Shown here piece after piece: positions 32,665-42,088 of a stretch of 64,000 nucleotides of DNA. The translations under genes and the position numbers were made by a program. The DNA comes from Robiginitomaculum sp. (lineage in GTDB: Bacteria; Pseudomonadota; Alphaproteobacteria; Caulobacterales; Maricaulaceae), in the NCBI GenBank assembly GCA_002733905.1, contig NVXK01000002.1:71751-135750 (forward strand). The letters run 5' to 3'. Below the pieces are notes generated by a model that had not been told where the DNA came from, did no database searches, and worked only from the letters and a program-made list of their open reading frames with translations. Numbering within the stretch: position 1 is the stretch's first letter; each line of letters begins with the position of its first letter.

Positions 32665-33602
32665 TACACCGCCTCCTTATCCATGCGGCGTTCCGCCATT
32701 TTTTCAGCAGTTTTCAGAGCAGCCGAAGTCATAATGTCTAAATTTCCAGCATAGGCTGGCAGATAATGCGCCGCCCCCTCAACCTCTAAAAACACACTGG
32801 TTTTAATCCCTTCAAATGTACCGAGCCCAGGAATTGTCACTGGGTTATTCGCACCAAAACGTTCAAATTGTACTTTTTGCTTTAACCGATACCCGGGAAC
32901 ATATTTCTGAACCTTTGCGACTTGCACTTCGATTGCCGCTTCAATTTCAGCTTCGTCAGCACCAGAGGAAAGCGTAAAGACCGTATCGCGCATCATCATT
33001 GGAGGCTCGGCAGGGTTAAGAACAATAATCGCTTTCCCCTTGGCGGCACCCCCAACTTCTTCAATCCCGCGTGAAGTTGTTTCAGTAAATTCGTCAATAT
33101 TTGCTCTCGTGCCGGGGCCTGCCGATTTTGACGAAATGGAAGCTACGATCTCGCCGTAGTGAACCTCGGCAACCGAAGAAACCGCCGCGACAATCGGGAT
33201 GGTTGCCTGCCCACCACATGTGACCATATTTACATTGGGCGCATCTAAATGTTCATCCCCATTTACCACTGGAATAACATAAGGGCCAATCGCAGCTGGC
33301 GTTAAATCTACCATTGCCTTTCCTGCAGATGTAACAACTTCATTATGATGCTTGTGAGCACCAGCAGAAGTCGCGTCAAATACAATTCCGATTTCAGGCC
33401 AGACATCCATTTTCTCTAATCCCGCAATGCCTTCATGGGTAATCGCGATACCCATTCTAGCGGCGCGTTTAAGACCATCTGATTGAGGATCAATCCCGAC
33501 GAACGCCGCCATCTCTAAAACATCAGAATTACGCATAATTTTAATCATCAAATCCGTACCTATATTGCCCGAACCGATAATCGCTACTTTCATTTTCCCC
33601 AT
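32664..33602 (-). CDS. dmpF: Acetaldehyde dehydrogenase (CoA-acylating)
   Basis: 312-aa enzyme that turns acetaldehyde from the aldolase into acetyl-CoA with NAD and CoA. The Rossmann motif is GSGNIG (10-15) and the catalytic Cys129 lies in [10 protein letters not shown]. Length matches the short (about 310 aa) DmpF/BphJ type, not the long AdhE type. Lies 6 nt after the hydratase gene and overlaps the aldolase gene by 1 nt. Confidence 0.93.
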   Translation of the reverse strand: MGKMKVAIIGSGNIGTDLMIKIMRNSDVLEMAAFVGIDPQSDGLKRAARMGIAITHEGIAGLEKMDVWPEIGIVFDATSAGAHKHHNEVVTSAGKAMVDLTPAAIGPYVIPVVNGDEHLDAPNVNMVTCGGQATIPIVAAVSSVAEVHYGEIVASISSKSAGPGTRANIDEFTETTSRGIEEVGGAAKGKAIIVLNPAEPPMMMRDTVFTLSSGADEAEIEAAIEVQVAKVQKYVPGYRLKQKVQFERFGANNPVTIPGLGTFEGIKTSVFLEVEGAAHYLPAYAGNLDIMTSAALKTAEKMAERRMDKEAV

Positions 33603-33608
33603 GATATC

Positions 33609-34397
33609 TTATCCTTTTTTGTCATGAATGTATGTGAATCCACATGAGCCCAACCCGCCAATTGTGGTGCTGACAACATCCCCCACAGACAAGGTCACCA
33701 TAGGCCCTAAAGCTCCTGTGAGAACAATATCCCCAGCCTCCAATGGTTGCCCTGCACGCGCCATATTACGTGCCAACCAAGCCGCAGCATTGACAGGGTG
33801 TCCAAGGCAAGCAGCCCCTGCTCCCAAAGACTCGACTTCACCGTTCACCTCCAACACCATGCCGCAGGTTTTCAGATCAAGCCCGTCAAGCGAATGTGGG
33901 GTATTGCCCAGCACAAAAAATGCCGAAGATCCATTATCCGCGACCGTATCTGCGAACGAAATTTTCCAATCTGCGATACGGCTATCCACAATTTCAATCG
34001 CAGGTAAAACATAGTCGGTTGCAGCCATAACATCGGCAAAACTTGCATTGGGATTATCAATCCCTTTTTTTAAAACCAGCGCTATTTCGGCCTCGGCTTT
34101 GGGCTGCATGACCTTCGAGGACATGAGAACGCCCCCATCTTCGATCATCATATCATCGAATAAAACGCCGTAATCTGGTTGATTTACGCCAAGCTGTGCT
34201 TGCACCGCTTTGGCGGTAAGGCCAATTTTTTTTCCGACAATTCGACGGCCTTGTGCTTGCCAAAACTTTGTATTGATTGATTGAACCGCATAGGCACTTT
34301 CAGCATCTGTCGGATCCAACCCATCACGCAAAGGGGGTATAGCCCCTTCTACATAGGCCTGTCTTAACTGTGATGCTAATTCGTCATGAGAATACAT
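33609..34397 (-). CDS. dmpE: 2-oxopent-4-enoate hydratase
   Basis: 262-aa protein of the fumarylacetoacetase-like hydratase/decarboxylase family. GKKIGLTAKAVQAQLGVNQPDYG (split here as GKKIGLTAKAVQ, about 55-66, and LGVNQPDYG) and PKAEAEIALVL carry the metal-binding Glu pair; IVDSRIADWK follows. Either the hydratase (DmpE/MhpD) or the related oxalocrotonate decarboxylase (DmpH) would look alike; position next to the dehydrogenase and aldolase favours the hydratase, but this is not proof. First gene of the operon, divergent from an IclR regulator. Confidence 0.82.
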   Translation of the reverse strand: MYSHDELASQLRQAYVEGAIPPLRDGLDPTDAESAYAVQSINTKFWQAQGRRIVGKKIGLTAKAVQAQLGVNQPDYGVLFDDMMIEDGGVLMSSKVMQPKAEAEIALVLKKGIDNPNASFADVMAATDYVLPAIEIVDSRIADWKISFADTVADNGSSAFFVLGNTPHSLDGLDLKTCGMVLEVNGEVESLGAGAACLGHPVNAAAWLARNMARAGQPLEAGDIVLTGALGPMVTLSVGDVVSTTIGGLGSCGFTYIHDKKG

Positions 34398-34496
34398 AGA
34401 TATTCCTTCAAATATGGAAGTACTGAACCTGTAGCCTATGCGGCGCGAATTATGAATGCAACTTTACACCCCATAATTATCCTATATACTGGGATA

Positions 34497-35318
34497 ATGG
34501 TAAGACGTAAAAATCAAAACACATCATCAAAAAATAGCTCCCTTGATAAAGGGTTGGAAATTTTGCGACGGGTAATTCTTGATCAAGGGCAAACCAATAT
34601 AGGGGTTTTAACCGAAAGCATGCACCTTACCAATTCAACAAAACATCGCTATATTTCAACACTCTTAGAGAATAACATGATCTTACGAATAGGACATGGG
34701 CGGTATGATATCGGGGCTAGGTTATTACAGGCCACAGGAACGCATAACGCCGATCAACATCTCGCACACATTGCGCGCCCAATTCTCACAAAACTGGCAA
34801 AGACCCTCAATGCGACAACCCATTTAGGTGTGTTTGAAAATGATATGGTTACCTATTTAGTAAAATCATATGCACATAAAAAAGCAGGCAAAAAACAGAA
34901 AATAATTGCAGCAGAATTTACAAGAGAAGGTGGTCAACTAGAAGCCTATTGCTCGGCCATAGGGAGAGTCTTACTCTCCAATTTACCTAAACACGAATTG
35001 AGAAAATACCTTGGAGACGAGCCTTTCATTAGCCTTACAAAACAAACGATCATCGACCGTGGAGAATTGGATTTAATCATTCGTGTGGCCCACGAAAAAG
35101 GCTTTGCAATCGACGATGGAGAAATTTCTGATGATCTCTATTGCGTAGCTGTCCCAGTAACACGCGGCAACGATAACATGCCTGCCGCATTATCAGTATC
35201 CTTCTCCAAATCAAACGGCAGTATTTTTGATCAAACCCAGATACTCGTCGCCATGAAGTCGGCAGCAAAAACTATAAGTCATAGACTGAGCCAAATTGAT
35301 GGCAAGCCAGATAGATGA
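34497..35318 (+). CDS. IclR-family transcription regulator
   Basis: 273 aa from the ATG at 34497 (MVRRKNQNTSSK); an open frame 37 codons longer starts inside the divergent hydratase gene and is rejected. The N-terminal winged HTH spans about 18-75 (LDKGLEILRRVILDQGQTNIG) and the C-terminal effector domain has YCSAIGRVLLSNLP and the FAIDDGEISDDLYCVAVPV segment typical of IclR. It is divergent from the dmpE-F-G operon, so is its likely regulator. A near-perfect 17-nt duplication overlaps its stop codon. Confidence 0.87.
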   Translation: MVRRKNQNTSSKNSSLDKGLEILRRVILDQGQTNIGVLTESMHLTNSTKHRYISTLLENNMILRIGHGRYDIGARLLQATGTHNADQHLAHIARPILTKLAKTLNATTHLGVFENDMVTYLVKSYAHKKAGKKQKIIAAEFTREGGQLEAYCSAIGRVLLSNLPKHELRKYLGDEPFISLTKQTIIDRGELDLIIRVAHEKGFAIDDGEISDDLYCVAVPVTRGNDNMPAALSVSFSKSNGSIFDQTQILVAMKSAAKTISHRLSQIDGKPDR

Positions 35319-35731
35319 TGGCAAGGCCAGATAGATATTATATCAAAATTCGTATAGTATCGTTTATTTCCAGTGATTAAACGGTAACGCAAAACACAAT
35401 TACCTTTTTGTTTTGTTATGTCTTTAAAATAACTATTTCAGGGCTGCAAACTCAGGCCTTTACTCTCGTCCCCGCGAACACCCCGTTTTAAGTGGGGCAT
35501 TCCACCTTGCTTCCATTTTTACCAAGCAAAGTATCTACATTTCAGGGGGCCATCATATTAAACATTTACCTTTCTCGTAAAGTTTGCTAGGAGAAATTCA
35601 AACGTGGGTGTATTATACTTTACAATTCAAAGTACAAAACTAATATTTTTTTTGTTACGATGGTGGCTTAGGGCTACAACGTCAGTTTGTATACCCACCT
35701 AAAAACGTAGTAAATTATATAAGAAAAAATT
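35319..35731. other. Intergenic stretch before the UDP-sugar dehydrogenase gene
   Basis: No gene seen. The left edge carries the second unit of the GATGGCAAG(G)CCAGATA duplication (35317-35333). A short CCCC-N9-GGGG hairpin lies near 35492-35508. The right part is AT-rich and should hold the promoter of the downstream gene. Confidence 0.5.
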
Positions 35732-37051
35732 ATGAAAATTGTAATTGTTGGCGCCGGGTATGTTGGACTTGTTTCTGGTATATGTTTTTCAGACTTCGGG
35801 CACAATGTTGTTTGCGTTGAAAAGGATGAGCGCAAATTGGCAATGTTGGCAAAAGGTGAAATCCCAATTTACGAACCTGGTCTCGACGCTCTGCTGGCTA
35901 AGAACATAACGGCAGGACGCATCAAATTCACGAATGACCTTGCAACTTCGATGGAAGGCGCAGACGCCGTGTTCATAGCTGTCGGTACACCTACACGACG
36001 TGGCGATGGACATGCTGATTTGACCTATGTATTTCAAACCGCCAAAGAAATCGCAGACACTATGCATTCTGGAATTGTTGTTGTAACTAAATCAACCGTA
36101 CCCGTTGGTACAAATCGGGAAATTGCCCGAATTATATCAAAACAACGTCCCGGCGTTGAATTTCATACGGCCTCCAATCCAGAATTTTTGCGTGAAGGCT
36201 CTGCTATTGAAGATTTTATGCGCCCTGACCGTGTTGTGATCGGGGTTGAAAGCGCCCACGGCGAAGAGGTATTGCGACGCATTTACCGCCCGTTAAACCT
36301 CCGCGAAACACCAATTTTAGCCACAGATCTTGAAACAGCAGAAATCATAAAATATGCAGCCAATGCTTTTCTCGCTACCAAAATTACATTTATCAACGAA
36401 ATAGCTGATTTGTGCGAAAAAGTTGGTGGTGACGTTCAACAAGTTGCAAAAGGCATGGGCATGGACAAACGTATCGGCGGACGGTTCCTGCACGCTGGCC
36501 CCGGTTATGGTGGTTCCTGCTTCCCCAAAGACACTCTGGCCCTTGCCCGTACGGGTCAGGAAGTCGACGCAGTGCAGTCCATTGTTGAAACGGTTATCCG
36601 CGCCAATAATGAACGTAAGTTGGCTATGGCTGGCAAAGTCATCGCGGCCTGTGGCGGCTCTGTCAAAGGGAAGCGCATTGCCATACTGGGCGTAACCTTC
36701 AAACCAGATACCGACGATATGCGCGATGCCCCCAGCCTAGTGATTATACCGCAACTACGTAAGGCTGGAGCCGAAATGGTTCTTTGTGACCCACAAGGAC
36801 ACATGGAAAGCGCGACAATGTTTCCTGACGAAACATGGGCAGATAATGCATATGACGCTGCCAAAAATGCCGATGCCGTCGTTGTGATTACCGAATGGAA
36901 TGCGTTCCGTGGCCTTGATCTGGCACGTCTGAAAGCTGGAATGTCCGAAGCCATATTCGTTGATCTTCGTAATATCTATACATACCGCGAAATGGACGCC
37001 GCCGACTTCCAGTACTTCCCAATCGGGAAACGACAAAGAAAGAGCACCTAA
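35732..37051 (+). CDS. ugd: UDP-glucose 6-dehydrogenase
   Basis: 439 aa, standard length for this family. The NAD motif is GAGYVG (7-12), a second signature is STVPVGTN, the substrate-binding region is ASNPEFLREGSAIEDF, and the catalytic Cys263 sits in GPGYGGSCFPKDTL. It oxidises UDP-glucose to UDP-glucuronate for polysaccharide or LPS synthesis; GDP-mannose dehydrogenase is related but the sequence fits Ugd better. It stands alone, just left of a transposon scar. Confidence 0.92.
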   Translation: MKIVIVGAGYVGLVSGICFSDFGHNVVCVEKDERKLAMLAKGEIPIYEPGLDALLAKNITAGRIKFTNDLATSMEGADAVFIAVGTPTRRGDGHADLTYVFQTAKEIADTMHSGIVVVTKSTVPVGTNREIARIISKQRPGVEFHTASNPEFLREGSAIEDFMRPDRVVIGVESAHGEEVLRRIYRPLNLRETPILATDLETAEIIKYAANAFLATKITFINEIADLCEKVGGDVQQVAKGMGMDKRIGGRFLHAGPGYGGSCFPKDTLALARTGQEVDAVQSIVETVIRANNERKLAMAGKVIAACGGSVKGKRIAILGVTFKPDTDDMRDAPSLVIIPQLRKAGAEMVLCDPQGHMESATMFPDETWADNAYDAAKNADAVVVITEWNAFRGLDLARLKAGMSEAIFVDLRNIYTYREMDAADFQYFPIGKRQRKST

Positions 37052-37163
37052 ATTATACGTACAGTTCTTGTCACGGGAAGTGCCAGAGTGTCCGTCTTCA
37101 TATAAAATGAAACAGATTTAAGCCTGAGCTAAGCGAGAGTTTGCTCACCTCTGTTGTTTTATA

Positions 37164-37487
37164 TTAGGCGGCGGCCTTGCGGTATTGCCCTAAAGGATTA
37201 GCGGCGCGGCACAAGCGTCGATGTTCGATAGTTTGTTTTTTGATCCTTTCCCTTTTGTTTAAAATTGATTGTGCTCGTCCGAAGTAGGCGTCAACAGGTG
37301 TGACGTTTTTCAGGCTTTCGTGGTAACATTCATGATTATAGTACTCCACAAAGTTCTCGATTTTCCGCTCCAGGTCGCTAGGCAAGAAGTAGTTCTCCAG
37401 CAATATCCGGTTTTTGAGCGTCTGATGCCAGCGTTCTATTTTGCCTTGGGTTTGCGGATGATAGGGTGCTCCGCGTACATGGCTCAA
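37164..37487 (-). pseudogene. IS3-family transposase, C-terminal fragment
   Basis: The last 107 residues of an IS3-type integrase: GAPYHPQTQGKIERWHQTLK contains the final Glu of the DDE triad, and YYNHECYHESLKNVTPVDAYFGR is the family's C-terminal NxxRPHxxLxxxTPxxxY motif. The N-terminal two thirds are missing: upstream sequence changes abruptly to an IS66 fragment at about 37480. It cannot be active. Confidence 0.88.
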
Positions 37488-37984
37488 GCATTGCGGCAGA
37501 GGCGATCAAGCGGATTGCGCAACTTTACGGGATTGAGAAACAGGTGCGTGGTTCACCACCCTGTGAGCGAGCATCACTTAGAACAGCCAAGTCTAAGCTT
37601 ATTCTTGATAAATTGGAGATATGGCTGGGGAAACAGCTCATACAGATATCAGGTAAATCCCCTTTGGCTCTGGCAATCCGTTATGCCTTGACCCGTATTC
37701 CCAAGATACGACCATATCTCACCCACGGCTTTCTGGAGCTGGATAACAACATAGCGGAACGCGCTATGCGGCCTATAGCTATTGGCAGAAAGAACTATCT
37801 GCTCCTTGGGTCAGAGAAGGGTGGCAAGTCTGCCGCCATTGCCTACAGTCTGATCAAAACCTGTAAGCTTAACCGTATTAACCCGCAATCTTGGCTGACA
37901 TACGCCCTTGCTAATATTCAGGACACAAACATATCAGACCTCGACAAACTCATGCCCTGGAACTATGTTGAAGCTGGAAGCTAA
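37475..37984 (+). pseudogene. IS66-family transposase (TnpC), C-terminal fragment
   Basis: From about 37484 the + frame reads AAEAIKRIAQLYGIEKQVRG, and later HGFLELDNNIAERAMRPIAI then GRKNYLLLGSEKGGKSAAIA: the well-known IS66 TnpC C-terminal half with its last catalytic Glu region. The protein ends MPWNYVE as usual. Everything upstream (zinc finger, first Asp residues) is gone, cut at the junction with the IS3 fragment. The first codons before SSIAAEA are from the other element. Confidence 0.88.
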
Positions 37985-37992
37985 ACGCTTAC
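37983..37992 (+). repeat. Right terminal inverted repeat end of the IS66 remnant
   Basis: The sequence AAACGCTTAC is the reverse complement of GTAAGCGTTT, the start typical of IS66-family ends. It overlaps the tnpC stop codon, so it marks the outer right edge of the old insertion. No left partner remains. Confidence 0.6.
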
Positions 37993-37995
37993 ATT

Positions 37996-38547
37996 GTGTA
38001 TAATAGCGGGGTTCAAAAGTGTAATTTCATAACAAAATTAAAATTCTGCAAAAACATACTAATAATCAGTTCTGTTGGGCTTGTAGCTCTAACAAGTTAC
38101 ACAACGACAGTTCCCGTTAGCGATAATATTCCCGAGTTCTCTCGACTCGTAAAAGAGATTGCACAAAGTGAAGAAAATACATTCGCAGGAATGTACAGAG
38201 CGCCTACATGGGACACATTCTATGTATCATTCAGTCAAACCGCAGCAGAAACTTTAAGAAAGTATACGAAAAACGATTCATTTATCCCGAGAAATGTTGA
38301 ATACTCGCTAATTGAACTGAATGAAATAAAGGCGAAAACAATTGAACATATGACACCATTGAGCAGGTTTGTGCTCAGCATCCATGTAAACATTCCTCGA
38401 AATCAAGTTACATTAAATATGGTGGATTATACGAAAGATGAGAACCATATGCCGGTGGAATTTTTTCGAGAATCAATGATTGTAGCTAAAGGCATTGAAT
38501 TGCACGACGCTGTATCAGTTAAAATTCTTTCAACCGTGGACGAATAA
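37996..38547 (+). CDS. Hypothetical exported or anchored protein
   Basis: Up to 183 aa with no family I recognise. It would begin at a GTG only 3 nt after the IS66 end, with no clear ribosome-binding site, so the original 5' end may have been removed by the insertion. Residues 17-36 (FCKNILIISSVGLVALTSYT) form a hydrophobic stretch that could be a signal or anchor. The rest is soluble and mixed alpha/beta in character. Codon use is AT-rich like the flanking island. It may be a truncated gene. Confidence 0.45.
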   Translation: MYNSGVQKCNFITKLKFCKNILIISSVGLVALTSYTTTVPVSDNIPEFSRLVKEIAQSEENTFAGMYRAPTWDTFYVSFSQTAAETLRKYTKNDSFIPRNVEYSLIELNEIKAKTIEHMTPLSRFVLSIHVNIPRNQVTLNMVDYTKDENHMPVEFFRESMIVAKGIELHDAVSVKILSTVDE

Positions 38548-38940
38548 TCAATTTTTGTCTTCATATCTCACCAAAGGGATGTCGCTTAACACAGCCATCT
38601 CATTAACTGAAAACGTTTTATCTGATCCTAAACAGTAAGTGTTTACCCATAATCATGATCCTAACTTAAGTGCCCACTAACAATAAGTGGACACTATCGC
38701 ACAACAGAATCAAGCCCGTAAGGTGGGGTTCACCAAACGCTGACGTCTCATAGGCGCTGACGTCGGACAATATACTTTTATAAACGCGCAAAAGGTTCGA
38801 GTTCTGTTTTTTTTTACCGTATAACTTCACACTTCCAAGAGACAAAAATGATATTAGTGTGTTTATACTAAGGTCTCCTAAATCCTACGAAGCAGACGTA
38901 ATAGAGCGGTGATCAAAATGGAAGCCCTTGTTGTAAGAAC
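38548..38940. other. Intergenic stretch with short direct and inverted repeats
   Basis: No gene found in 393 nt. CGCTGACGTC occurs twice (38738-38747 and 38755-38764), each copy holding a GACGTC palindrome. GTGCCCACT (38670-38678) pairs imperfectly with AGTGGACAC (38686-38694), which looks like a transposon end and fits the IS-scarred surroundings. Confidence 0.5.
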
Positions 38941-40704
38941 TTATGGTGATCTATGGTCACCCATACAATTAACACGGCATTGTTCTTCAAGTTGATCAAG
39001 AACTCCAAAGGCTAGGTTTGGGTGCTTTAAATACACAAGTTGACCCGTATTTGATATTGGCAGCAACTTAAAATTCTTTCTATCTTTTATAAAGGTACGC
39101 ACCGTATTTATGGGGTATGCGGGGTCATGATCTCCATGAATAAGCACTACTTTGCAAGTTACCCCGTTAAGCAAATGATCCCATTTTCGGGCTTGCATAT
39201 GAATGTCTCGGGCAAATGATTTATACCCTTGCATGACTGTGAGAGGAAAAGAATTTTGAACCAACGAAGCCATTTCCTCATCAAAGAATACATTTTGATC
39301 GTTCGGGGAATTATCATAAAGGCTTTGTACTAATTCATAATCATAACCAGCATCAATACTCGACAGCATGGCCCTGAGCATCATGGGTAGAAGTTGCGGT
39401 GCATAGCGAGCTAAGTATATGGCAACACGAGAATTGGCCCCCATTTGATTAAATTGTTTCTTAGTCGTAATAGGAATACACCCGCCACAGGAAACGATAG
39501 AGGATATTTTTTTGGGCATGTATTGGGCACAAGCATAGGCGTAAATCGCCCCTGATATGACCGCTAATATTTGGCAATTTTCAACTTTTAAATGATTGAG
39601 TAAACACTCAATATCGCGCGCAAACCGAGCGGGGGCACCTTTATGTACGCCATCAGCACTCGTTTGTGCAAAGAATGGCCGCCAAACCATAATCAAACGA
39701 ATATTTCGCTTCTCAATGTCGTCTCGCATACGTTGCGTTAGAACAGTTCCGCCAATCAGCGCATGAAAGAATAAGACGGGTCGCCCTTTTTTAGGGCCAA
39801 CAATTTCATAATGTAGTTTCCTTTTATTTGGCAAGATTAATATAAATTTTTCGCGCCAATTTTCATCAAAATGCGTTTGGGGGACCTCTTCTAATAAAGG
39901 TGAATGACGGTTCGATTGCGTAAATCCTGAGTAAAGACAGGCTAATTCCACTTGTGAATGCACGCCAAGCCTAGACATGAGTGTTTTCGCTTGCGTACGA
40001 ATTGTTGCAAGTGATCTGCTACGTTCATTTGCTAGGCCATTCAGGTTGCCTCCAGTTACAATGGTTTTAACTATGGCCATTTCTACAGGTTTCAAACCAA
40101 AGCTTTCTTGAAACTGACGGCCCATTTCTGGCACCCATTTTATATGAAATGTACACAAGCGTCCGATAGATTTCCCTGTATAGTCTATGGCCCTAAAAAG
40201 TGCCATTTTTATTTGACTGCTTCCATCGGCCAAAACCATATTATACACTGAGATAACTGTATTTACTTTATGCTTTTTAAGCGTTTTTATATCTTGTAAT
40301 AAACAATCATACTCTCCGTATTCAAAATTATCGGCGTTGATTTTTTGCTCTATCTTTATTTTTAGAGAACTCAGGGCACTTTTATTTGCATGAAAGATGA
40401 TGCCGTCTTTACGCACTAAAATACTCGGTCTTGAATCAGCATTAATGTACCGAATAGAACCAGTAGCAACGTTGGAATGCCGCCCTTGCCGTTCAAGCAA
40501 TGTAAAAGCCCGTTGAAAATGATCAGCAACCTCATTAATCGTATGTTTTTCTTGGTTTTGCTCTGATAAATGTATGTCGTGTAAACGGGTGTCTATTATT
40601 TGCGTGAGGGCTTTATATCGATGTGGTTCAATGGCCATTGAATAGGCTAAATCTATCAACTCTTCATTAGAGTTTACGACACTATTTTCTAACTTACTCG
40701 CCAT
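38941..40704 (-). CDS. LuxR-type HTH regulator fused to a degenerate alpha/beta hydrolase
   Basis: 587 aa in three parts: a PAS-like region (about 85-195; SILVRKDGIIFHANKSALSS), a LuxR/GerE HTH (about 201-260; LKPVEMAIVKTIVTGGNLNG, then SLATIRTQAKTLMSRLGV), and an alpha/beta hydrolase domain (about 285-575; GRPVLFFHALIGG). The nucleophile Ser384 is kept but its elbow is VISGA instead of GxSxG, Asp527 is present (HGDHDP), and the catalytic His position is Gln555 (NTGQLVYLKHP instead of G-H-L). I infer a ligand-sensing pseudo-hydrolase that controls the HTH. It is divergent from the lectin/protease gene row, which it may regulate. Confidence 0.82.
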   Translation of the reverse strand: MASKLENSVVNSNEELIDLAYSMAIEPHRYKALTQIIDTRLHDIHLSEQNQEKHTINEVADHFQRAFTLLERQGRHSNVATGSIRYINADSRPSILVRKDGIIFHANKSALSSLKIKIEQKINADNFEYGEYDCLLQDIKTLKKHKVNTVISVYNMVLADGSSQIKMALFRAIDYTGKSIGRLCTFHIKWVPEMGRQFQESFGLKPVEMAIVKTIVTGGNLNGLANERSRSLATIRTQAKTLMSRLGVHSQVELACLYSGFTQSNRHSPLLEEVPQTHFDENWREKFILILPNKRKLHYEIVGPKKGRPVLFFHALIGGTVLTQRMRDDIEKRNIRLIMVWRPFFAQTSADGVHKGAPARFARDIECLLNHLKVENCQILAVISGAIYAYACAQYMPKKISSIVSCGGCIPITTKKQFNQMGANSRVAIYLARYAPQLLPMMLRAMLSSIDAGYDYELVQSLYDNSPNDQNVFFDEEMASLVQNSFPLTVMQGYKSFARDIHMQARKWDHLLNGVTCKVVLIHGDHDPAYPINTVRTFIKDRKNFKLLPISNTGQLVYLKHPNLAFGVLDQLEEQCRVNCMGDHRSP

Positions 40705-40771
40705 AAGCGCCCCTAATTATGGCCTTAAAATACAGTAAATTTCATAGAAATACCAACGAATTATCTATATT

Positions 40772-40787
40772 TACACCATATGGTGTA
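40772..40787. promoter_or_regulatory. Perfect 16-bp palindrome, candidate operator
   Basis: TACACCATATGGTGTA is a perfect dyad 68 nt upstream of the LuxR-hydrolase gene start and 205 nt upstream of the first lectin gene. LuxR-type HTH dimers bind dyads of this size, so it is a good candidate operator for this divergent pair. Confidence 0.5.
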
Positions 40788-40992
40788 TTCACGAATATAT
40801 TCTGCCATGCAAAATTCTCCTAAATGGCGGCATACTGAATACTATCCCATTCAAAACTCATGCTGTTAGATATGTGGCCGCTAGATATTTGTATGGAGAT
40901 TAGATGTTGTTAAACCCCATAAAAACACTGCCACGTACACAGCGAGTGAGCGGGATATGGAAAATTTGGTGTTTAACTTTAGGAGCATTAAA

Positions 40993-42027
40993 ATGAGATT
41001 ACCTAAAAAGACAATAAGCGTGGCCCTTTTAACCATCGGATTGATTGGCGTCACTGGCATTGCACAAGCAAGACCTGACTCAGGCTATGAATACTTGATT
41101 TGTCGAGGCGGTAAGAATATCTCTTTAAAAATTGGCGCAAGCAGGAATAACACCACTATTGGGCTAGGCTTTCGGTCTGCACCAAATGGCTGGAAGGCCA
41201 GCGGCAGGCAATTGCAACCTGGTCAATGCGCTTGGGTTGATCGTGCATTGTCACCCGATGAACCAAGAAAATTAATATTCACCGTTCCAAGCGATGTAAA
41301 TACCTCAGTCAATTGGAAAAGTTTCTTACTGCCTGGCCGCCCCGTGTCGAGGACGCGAGCGCCAGTCGTTGTTGGCGTGAATTCTGGAGAAAAAGGAATA
41401 CGCCTAAAATTGCTGCAGGTTGACGCTTCTAGACGAGGTCGTGACTATACTCACATCATGACGATTGATCTTTCGTCCGACAGCCATCTGACTTTCTCTG
41501 TGAAACGTCAAGGGAATATTTTTCGGGCTAATCGGGTCATTAGGGGAGCGGTTACAGGAGAACCTCTAATCGTCGTGACGCAGCGCGACAAGCCGACGCT
41601 TCACAATAAAGCGAGTAATCGCTGTCTTACCATGCCAGCCACGGCAATACGTGGTCGTGAAGGCCGCGCACAAGTCAATACCTGTAATTCTGCCGCTGGG
41701 GTATTTGATTCTGAGCATAAGCAAAAATGGCTTTTCCAAGAGAGAGGCGACAATATTTACTCAATCCGAAGCCTTAGAGGCAATTGGTGTTTAAATCACA
41801 AAGCCTCTGTCGATAATTATGAAGGCGGGCCCGTTAAACTTGTCGGATGCTCCAATCATGCTGATCAACAATGGCAACGCAGTGATAACAGGAGGAATCA
41901 ATTTAGATTACGCAATAGATCAAGCGGAAAATGTCTGAATGTGCATGGCCGCGAGCATAAAGATTGGGGTAAAATTTCTGTTTATACCTGTGCCGACACA
42001 CCTGATCAGATCTGGTCGCGGAAGTAA
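40993..42027 (+). CDS. Secreted protein with C-terminal ricin B-type lectin domain (1 of 3)
   Basis: 344 aa from the ATG at 40993, with AGGAG 8 nt upstream; an open frame 12 codons longer has no site and would spoil the signal peptide (MRLPKKTISVALLTIGLIG, cleaved near AQA-R). Residues about 30-205 form a domain I do not recognise. From about 205 a beta-trefoil lectin follows, with CLTMP..., CLNHK... and CLNVH repeats and Q-x-W motifs QKW, QQW and QIW, one per trefoil lobe. This fold binds sugars such as galactose. First gene of the exported-protein row. Confidence 0.82.
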   Translation: MRLPKKTISVALLTIGLIGVTGIAQARPDSGYEYLICRGGKNISLKIGASRNNTTIGLGFRSAPNGWKASGRQLQPGQCAWVDRALSPDEPRKLIFTVPSDVNTSVNWKSFLLPGRPVSRTRAPVVVGVNSGEKGIRLKLLQVDASRRGRDYTHIMTIDLSSDSHLTFSVKRQGNIFRANRVIRGAVTGEPLIVVTQRDKPTLHNKASNRCLTMPATAIRGREGRAQVNTCNSAAGVFDSEHKQKWLFQERGDNIYSIRSLRGNWCLNHKASVDNYEGGPVKLVGCSNHADQQWQRSDNRRNQFRLRNRSSGKCLNVHGREHKDWGKISVYTCADTPDQIWSRK

Positions 42028-42088
42028 GCCAAGCCTCATCACAGAATCTAGAATGACCAATAGCACACAAATGAAAGAAAGAGTTATC

